Shown: positions 58,557 to 64,000 of the stretch, piece by piece
Layout: every line of letters begins with the position of its first letter
How positions within the stretch are numbered: the first letter of the stretch is position 1
DNA from: Penicillium oxalicum
Lineage: Eukaryota > Ascomycota > Eurotiomycetes > Eurotiales > Aspergillaceae
Direction of reading: 5' to 3'
NCBI RefSeq assembly: GCF_001723175.1
Contig: NC_064655.1
Location: 2,418,001-2,482,000 of the forward strand
DNA length: 64,000 nt
The notes under the pieces: generated by a model
Database searches by the model: none
What the model was told of the DNA's origin: nothing
Seen by the model: the letters and a program-made list of their open reading frames with translations, nothing else
Program-made: the position numbers and the translations under genes

Positions 58557-59254
58557 TATACTAGCTATAAGAAGTCATAGTTAGCTTAAGGTTATAATTA
58601 CTCCTAATCTATAGAAGGAGAGGAAGTCTACTAATATATACTTCTTCACTAGGTTCGCTAATATAAAGAAGTCTTAGTAGTTCCTCTTAGCTAGTAATAG
58701 AGACAAAGACTATAAGAATAAGAAAGATAAAGAAGAGGAGAAGAATAATAAGATAGAAGTTATTAATCTAGAGATATTAGATATATAGAAGATTAATCCT
58801 AAGTATAACTATAATAATAGTATTTCTCTATCAGAGATATAGGATCTAAATTATATTAAGCTAGAGGATAATCTAGAGCTAGTAGGCGAGTATAATTATA
58901 AGTATCTTCTTTCTTATATATTAATTAAAGCTAACGATTTTATAGAGATAGAAGGTCTTAATATAGCGTAGAATCCTCCATCTTCCGCTGATTTTAGTAG
59001 GACTATAGCTAAGATTACTTTAGTAAAGCGTATCTAGAATATAGACTAGCGCGATAAGCCGAAACTAATAATTAATATCTAGCGGATAAGGAGCTATCTT
59101 ATTTAATAGGTAGATCGGATTACACCTACCTAGTAGGAGTATATAAATTATCGTAATAGATATAGGCTATTTAAGAGCTATTATATACTAGTAATTAGGG
59201 ATTTGTTATAGTTTAATAGGAACTATAGTAGCTATTAAAGAGGGGAATGCTCAC
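58557..59254 (+). pseudogene. Unidentified coding relic
   Basis: One plus-strand frame (codons in phase with 58564) can be followed for about 225 codons with TAG/TAA interruptions only. It reads a Lys/Glu/Asp-rich segment with K-N-K-K-D-K-E-E-E-K-N-N-K near 58709, then N-P-P-S-S-A-D-F-S near 58974, then V-D-R-I-T-P-T near 59113 and a Tyr/Arg-rich tail. I recognise no family. It does not match any other part of the window that I could see. It ends against the G2 LTR-like segment. It may be a piece of a further transposon or of a host gene. Confidence 0.45.
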
Positions 59255-59577
59255 GGCAGTCTGATCTCACCAGATAGGTCGAGTCATAGAGGAACTAAAC
59301 TAAACCCACAAAGCACGTAAGTCCTAGAATCCTCTAAGGTAATCGTGAGATCCGATATTAGGTACTAAAGGCAGGAATTAAAAAGAGTGTGATATTGCAA
59401 GTATAAGGAATCCGACTATAAAGACTGTCCTAAATCCTCCGTCTAAAACTGTTAATTAAGTATAATAATACCGGATCCCGTAAGCTAGGTCCTAGATAAC
59501 CTTCCTCGACGGTAAGGCTCTTAGGTATCTCCTACTACTAAATATCCGCCTTTACGTATATATAACCGAATCCCCTA
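59255..59577 (-). repeat. G2 LTR-like terminal segment, copy 4
   Basis: Near-identical to 6338-6655 and less mutated. It is bounded on its right by the pyrimidine run taatcccccccctcc, which is the polypurine tract (aggaggggggg) of the minus-strand element. Its left edge is at the same base as in copy 1. Confidence 0.62.
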
Positions 59578-59965
59578 CTATATAATCCCCCCCTCCTATA
59601 ATTTACCGTCCCTTAGTTAATTTCCTGTATCTCTCGATAGTAACGTTAGATCTCCTAAAGACCCTTAGGCTAACTTATTAGGCTATATAAAATTTAGCAA
59701 AACCGATAGGCCCTTCTCCTTTCGCAGAAAATAAGAGTATACGCTAAATTACTACTATTCGGCGTTTATCGTTATCTTAAAATATAGCAGGTAGGCCCGT
59801 CTCGCCTAGTCGCGCTACTCCTAGATTAATCTAAACGCTCGTTACTAATTCCGGCTAAAAAGAACGTCTAATTCTTCGATAACTATAGGGGAATCCTATC
59901 TTTCGCGACTAATTAGCGTATCTCTAATCAGACTTAATTCTAGTAACCGAATTAATATAGAAGAA

Positions 59966-60142
59966 TAAGAGAGTTTGCCCTCTCCAGATATTTGCTAGGC
60001 CTAGCAGCGGTCATGTGTCTTAAGGGTTTTTCCCCTATCTTAGGTTTTCCCTCTCTCTCTTCTTCCTTCTCCCTAGACTCCCTAATCCTAGTTATCTCGC
60101 CTCCAGATTACTTCCTTGCCTTATAGACCTATAGGTCTATTA
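59966..60142 (+). repeat. Copia G 5' LTR
   Basis: Complete 177 bp LTR. It shares with its partner a shorter CT run (ctctctcttcttcc), unlike most other copies, so the pair was made in one round of reverse transcription. Confidence 0.92.
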
Positions 60143-60566
60143 GGTTATAAGCCCGATCGCAATAGCGAGGCCTAAATTTATGAAAACCACAAGTTCTCAA
60201 ATTTTTAATCACTAAATCTATCAAATTCGGCTATAGAAGCTATAATCACCAAATCACTAAGTTCAAATTATCAAATCTAACACAAATTAACAAACTTAAC
60301 TAGGCTATAGAAGCCAGAAATTCACTAAATATAACACAATTAACTAGGCTATAGAAGCTAAATCTAATATTAATAAAAAGAAAGACGCGTCTGTTAATAT
60401 TTATTAGGACTACTACAATATTAATATCTCTCACTTCAGACCCTACTATAATACACCAACAACAAAACTATAACAAACCTCCCTTCTTACTAAATTCTAT
60501 CCCTAAATCCTACTTAAATTATCAAATTTACCTAAACCTCTATTATTATATTCCTAAATACTAACT

Positions 60567-61700
60567 ATAGCTAAAGAAGACCTTAGCTAAGCGGCCGGTA
60601 TTAAGGAATTCCCTATATCTCGCGAGGACTATAGCAAATTCTTTACCCTAAAATCCCGAGGCTAGCTAGTAAACTAACTTACTAGCGCCCCTAAAGAATT
60701 TACCCTTAACCTACTTAAATCGTTAGAAAGAACAGAAGACTACAAGGACTAGTTTAGAGATATATACTAAATCCTTAAAAAGAAAGGACTCTATCGCCTC
60801 GTTAACCTAAAATATAATAGGCCTAAAGTAATATCTAACGAAGCAGAAACTTAGGTCGAATACTCCTATACTATATAGATATAGCTCTAATAGTCTATCT
60901 CGAAGGATATTAATATAATAATCAAAGCTATAAGATTCCGATACGAATTCGCTAATAAATATATTATTAGCTTAAAAAAGGTACTCTATACTACTAGCTT
61001 TATTCCTAGTAAAAAGAAGGTAACTAGGGTTTTACGAACCTACCGAACTAACTACCTATTAGTAATCGATTTTGTGTATAAATTTCGTAGTACCTATACT
61101 AAAGTAACGGAAGAAGTCTAACTTATCCTAGGTATAATCGTTTCCCTACTTCTTAATAAATTATAAAGTAATATCCTAACCTTTATAGCTACTAGACTAG
61201 TAGACTATTTAAACAGATACGAAAATATCGTAAAGATTACCGCCCTAGACCTTTTCCGAACCTTTACTAAGGTAATTTATAAGCTTAAAATCACTAGTTA
61301 CTAATTCTTAACCCTTATAGTTACTAAGCCCCTACGCTCCCTACTAATCTTACTATTATCCTTACTATTATTCTTATCCTTATCCTTATTAATTAAGTAT
61401 AAATACCTACTATTTAAATATATACCCCCGAGAGGTAAATCGCTATAGGAATAGGTAAAAGAATAGATTAAGGGCCTAAATTAGATCGCTCCGAATAGTA
61501 ACTATTTCTTTTATAGAAGGAAGGGCTATACTACTAAGGAATACGTATATTTAGTTATTACCTCACGAACCGTAAAGTAGAAACCTATTAAAGATATTTA
61601 GGTAAATACCCTATAGAGGAATATAGATAATCTAAATAGAATAGCGCTAAATAGTTAGACTATAATATATAATAATAGGATTAAGAAAACTAGTAGCTAG
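60567..61700 (+). pseudogene. Copia G gag relic
   Basis: Starts at 60567 (ATG now ATA). The helical body matches gag of C. The segment at about 61300-61400 differs from other copies, carrying a run of tta/cct/tat codons not seen elsewhere. The zinc knuckle is at about 61500-61550. RIP stops are throughout. Confidence 0.78.
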
Positions 61701-62639
61701 GATTAAAATTAGCTAAAGCTAATTTCTGTTAGAAAGAATAATAGGAATAACAATTCGATTACCTTAAAGGGATCCTAATCCTAATCTAAAAGGAACTTTA
61801 AAGAAGAAGATAATATAGGCGTAAATATAGTAATATAAATTAATAAAGAAGAAGATAAGTACTACGCCCTCGCTATAGTAGAATTCGACTTTACCGATCG
61901 CCTCGAACCCTACCTCGCTACGACCTTAATTAAAAGAAACCCTTCTACTAAGTATATTATATAAGAAAGGCTCTATAATATAAAGATCTAAAATATTAAA
62001 AAGATAACCGATATAACTATAAAATAATTAAATAGGCCTAACCAAAATACTACCCGCCTAGATACCTATAAAGAAACCGACTATAATACCTACCCGCTCT
62101 CTAATATAAGCCTAGATACCTATAAAGACACCCGAATTTTATAACCTTCCTATACTCTAAAAATTCTACCTCTCTAACAGGAAAAAGGATAAGGATAAGA
62201 TTTCCTACCTCCCTAAGTCTAATCCCTAAAAGACCTAGAATTACGCGACGAATAAATATTTCCCTAAGCCGCTCTAAACCCTCTAAGTATACTACTAACT
62301 ATACTAGAGGACCAAAATATCCTAATTTTACAACCTTCCTAACACCGTAAAATTCTACTAGTATAACTAAGGAAAAGAGCTCCTAATACCCGACTAGATT
62401 CTAAAATCTAAATTCTAAGAGACCTAATTCCGAACTAGGGAGAGATTTTTTCACGTTAGAAACCAAACTTTATCTAACAGATCAGAGCTTACCGAACTAA
62501 GCCTAATAGGATTTGTTAAGATAATCGTGCTAGATTATTGTATATAAGAGATCCTAACTAACCCTCCCCTTCAAAATTTTACTATATTACACTATTATAT
62601 ATATTATTCTTTATATTACTGCTAGTCCTAGGGGGGGTG

Positions 62640-62816
62640 TAAGAGAGTTTACCCTCTCTAGATATTTGCTAGGCCTAGTAGCGGTTATATATCTTAAGGG
62701 TTTTTCCCCTATCTTAGGTTTTCCCTCTCTCTCTTCTTCCTTCTCCCTAGACTCCCCAATCCCAGTTATCTCGCCTCTAGATTGCTTCCTTGCCTTGTAG
62801 ACCTATAGGTCTATCA
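62640..62816 (+). repeat. Copia G 3' LTR
   Basis: Complete LTR preceded by the G-run polypurine tract (62626-62639). It ends CA and is followed by the mutated duplication aaaaa. Confidence 0.92.
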
Positions 62817-64000
62817 AAAAAGGATACGTAAGCCGACTACTATATTTCTGACTAGACTACCCGGAAGGAGTCTATTTAGGTAACGAAAAATCGCGATAAT
62901 AAGCCGAAAGTTTAGACTAAGTACCTAATTTAGGACTATCTAGGGTCTTATAATCTTCCCTAATACTAATAAACTAGGCAAAACCGTTCGCTAAAGATAA
63001 GTCGCTAGTCCTATTAATCTATAAGGAAGGTATAGCTTCGAAATATATATATCTCCCTATTTATAGATAACTTTTTCCTAGGAGAGACTAAATTTCTCCT
63101 TATCTTCTACTATCTATATTATAGCCGATATCTTATAGATTAAACTATCTTTCTAGTAACTACGATCACGCAGATTCTGCTACTACTTAGCGAGGTAGTT
63201 TTATATCCTAAGTAGTATTTTAGTATAATTTCGTAGGTTCTTATCCGTTAAAGAAACCGTCTCCGAGATTATATTCGCTATTTTTAGGATATAAGGAGAT
63301 CTGTTATATTAATATTAAGATAGCAGAAAGTAGTCTGTTTACTAGGGTATATACTCTTCGCGTAGTAAGGAAACGAAATTAGCCGATATTAATAATCCGG
63401 TCGTAGCAGAATATAGAGCAGATAGTAGGTATAGTCGCGCTATACTAGTTACTAGATACTACTATATTATACGTTTTTAGCCTATCTAATCCTTAGTATA
63501 TACTTTCGCGATTAGTAATACTAGTTATATATATTAAATTCCTCCTCGATTATATCTATTAGACCGCGAGAATAATAGCCGTCCTAATTATTACGTAGCT
63601 ATACAAAAATTAGCACTACTACGCTTCTATAATATTCTAATCCTCTCTATTTTCTTCCTAAACTTAGTAGAACCTTCTAAAATAGCGAAAACTTATATCC
63701 TAAAAAGTTAGATACTATATCTTCTCGAAATTCGATACTAAAGGTTTTTGTATCTTAGGAGGGAATCGAAAGTAGCTCCTAAGTTCTTTTCTAGAGGATA
63801 GTTTAAACTAAACCTTAAATTCCTTCTTAGCCCTATCCTAGTTACCGAGCTAGGCGTAAAGGTATCGTAAGCGTTATACTAGAGTCCTATAATCGATACC
63901 GTTAGTATAAATATACAAAAGATATACTAGCTAAGTTATATACCTCTTATAAATCGAATTAGGGCTAATTTCGGTCGTATTTTCGCGGATAGACCTACTA

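Larger units (their letters stand above)
59966..62816 (+). mobile_element. Internally deleted, gag-only copia element G (TSD aagaa/aaaaa)
   Basis: A 2851 bp element with two complete LTRs (59966-60142 and 62640-62816), primer site, leader, gag, a piece of the integrase-RT linker and the normal 3' end. Protease, integrase core, RT and RNase H are deleted. Flanks are aagaa and aaaaa, a 5 bp target duplication with one G/A difference; copy 1 of G2 shows the empty site near 13230. Junctions: about 61955 (protease start joined to the post-integrase linker) and about 62458 (linker joined to a 3' segment). It could move only with enzymes from full copies. Confidence 0.88.
59255..64000 (-). mobile_element. 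G2 copy 4, 3' end, split by copia G, continues beyond window
   Basis: Carries the LTR-like end (59255-59577), polypurine tract, and the C-terminal half of ORF3 (59680-59965 and 62817-64000). It matches copy 1 at 6338-6747 and 12951 to about 14430. It shows the empty site of copia A (aggct at 59680-59684). It runs off the right window edge. Confidence 0.85.
59680..64000 (-). pseudogene. G2 ORF3, copy 4 (C-terminal part)
   Basis: Same reading frame as 12951-14430. Codons differ mainly by C/T and G/A, and copy 4 keeps some ancestral codons at the C-terminus (reads G-F-A-K-F, where copy 1 reads S-F-T-K-F). At least one single-base gap (near 62980) breaks the frame. Copia G (59966-62816) splits it. 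The N-terminal half lies outside the window. Confidence 0.6.

Noticed and set aside
1..64000. Mitochondrial or bacterial origin because of the AT-rich composition
   Set aside because: The bias is in specific dinucleotides (CpA lost, CpG kept), and the content is nested LTR retrotransposons with 5 bp target duplications, which is nuclear and fungal in character.

Overview
This window looks like a fully repeat-filled block of a filamentous ascomycete (Pezizomycotina) genome. Two things point there. Almost every stretch shows the footprint of repeat-induced point mutation (RIP): CpA and TpG are nearly absent (none in the first 120 bases) and TpA is very common, while CpG is kept. The content is also typical of fungi: nested Ty3/gypsy and Ty1/copia LTR retrotransposons whose reading frames are broken almost only by TAA and TAG, the codons that RIP makes from CAA, CAG and TGG. 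I see no intact host gene, no rRNA or tRNA gene and no CRISPR array. The longest clean open frames are short pieces of transposon genes. All family names (G1, G2, G3, G5, copia) are mine, for this window only.

Layout. 1-6337: Ty3 chromovirus G1 (+), left end outside the window, with gag, protease, RT, RNase H, integrase, chromodomain, an antisense Cys-rich/coiled-coil ORF and a 3' LTR. 6338-25115: the 3' part of a large Ty3 element, G2 (-), with RT, RNase H, integrase, a long unrecognised third ORF and an LTR-like end. It is split by two complete copia elements, A (6748-12950, TSD aggct) and H (17531-23742, TSD gtatt). 25116-28843: 5' part of copia B (+), ending at an inverted LTR (28844-29022). 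29023-32709: gag-protease part of a second G2 copy (+), with a solo copia LTR (TSD agtta). 32710-36785: truncated copia D (-). 36786-43046: full-length copia C (+), with the best-preserved coding piece of the window, RNase H. 43047-43408: 3' stub of a deletion-derivative copia. 43409-44723: 3' end of Ty3 element G5 (+). 44724-52251: third G2 gag-protease piece (+), split by complete Ty3 element G3 (45100-51814, -, TSD gttta). 52252-58417: copia F (-). 58418-59254: debris, including one unidentified coding relic. 59255-64000: fourth G2 copy (-; third ORF and end), split by an internally deleted, gag-only copia G (59966-62816).

The elements can be read against each other. G2 copies supply empty sites for three insertions (copia A, copia G, G3), which proves the insertion points and gives an order: G2 is older, and copia and G3 came later. 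Fifteen complete and one partial copy of the same 177-181 bp copia LTR are present, in both orientations. Several element junctions have no matching target duplication, so ectopic recombination between copies has also shaped the block.

The points most worth following are the roughly 890-codon third ORF of G2, seen in two copies in one frame; the antisense Cys-rich ORF of G1; the gag-only copia derivative with a shared deletion junction in two places; and the copia primer-binding site, which matches the anticodon-arm region of initiator tRNA-Met. Coordinates of domains inside degraded frames are approximate, because I read them by eye through RIP stops.
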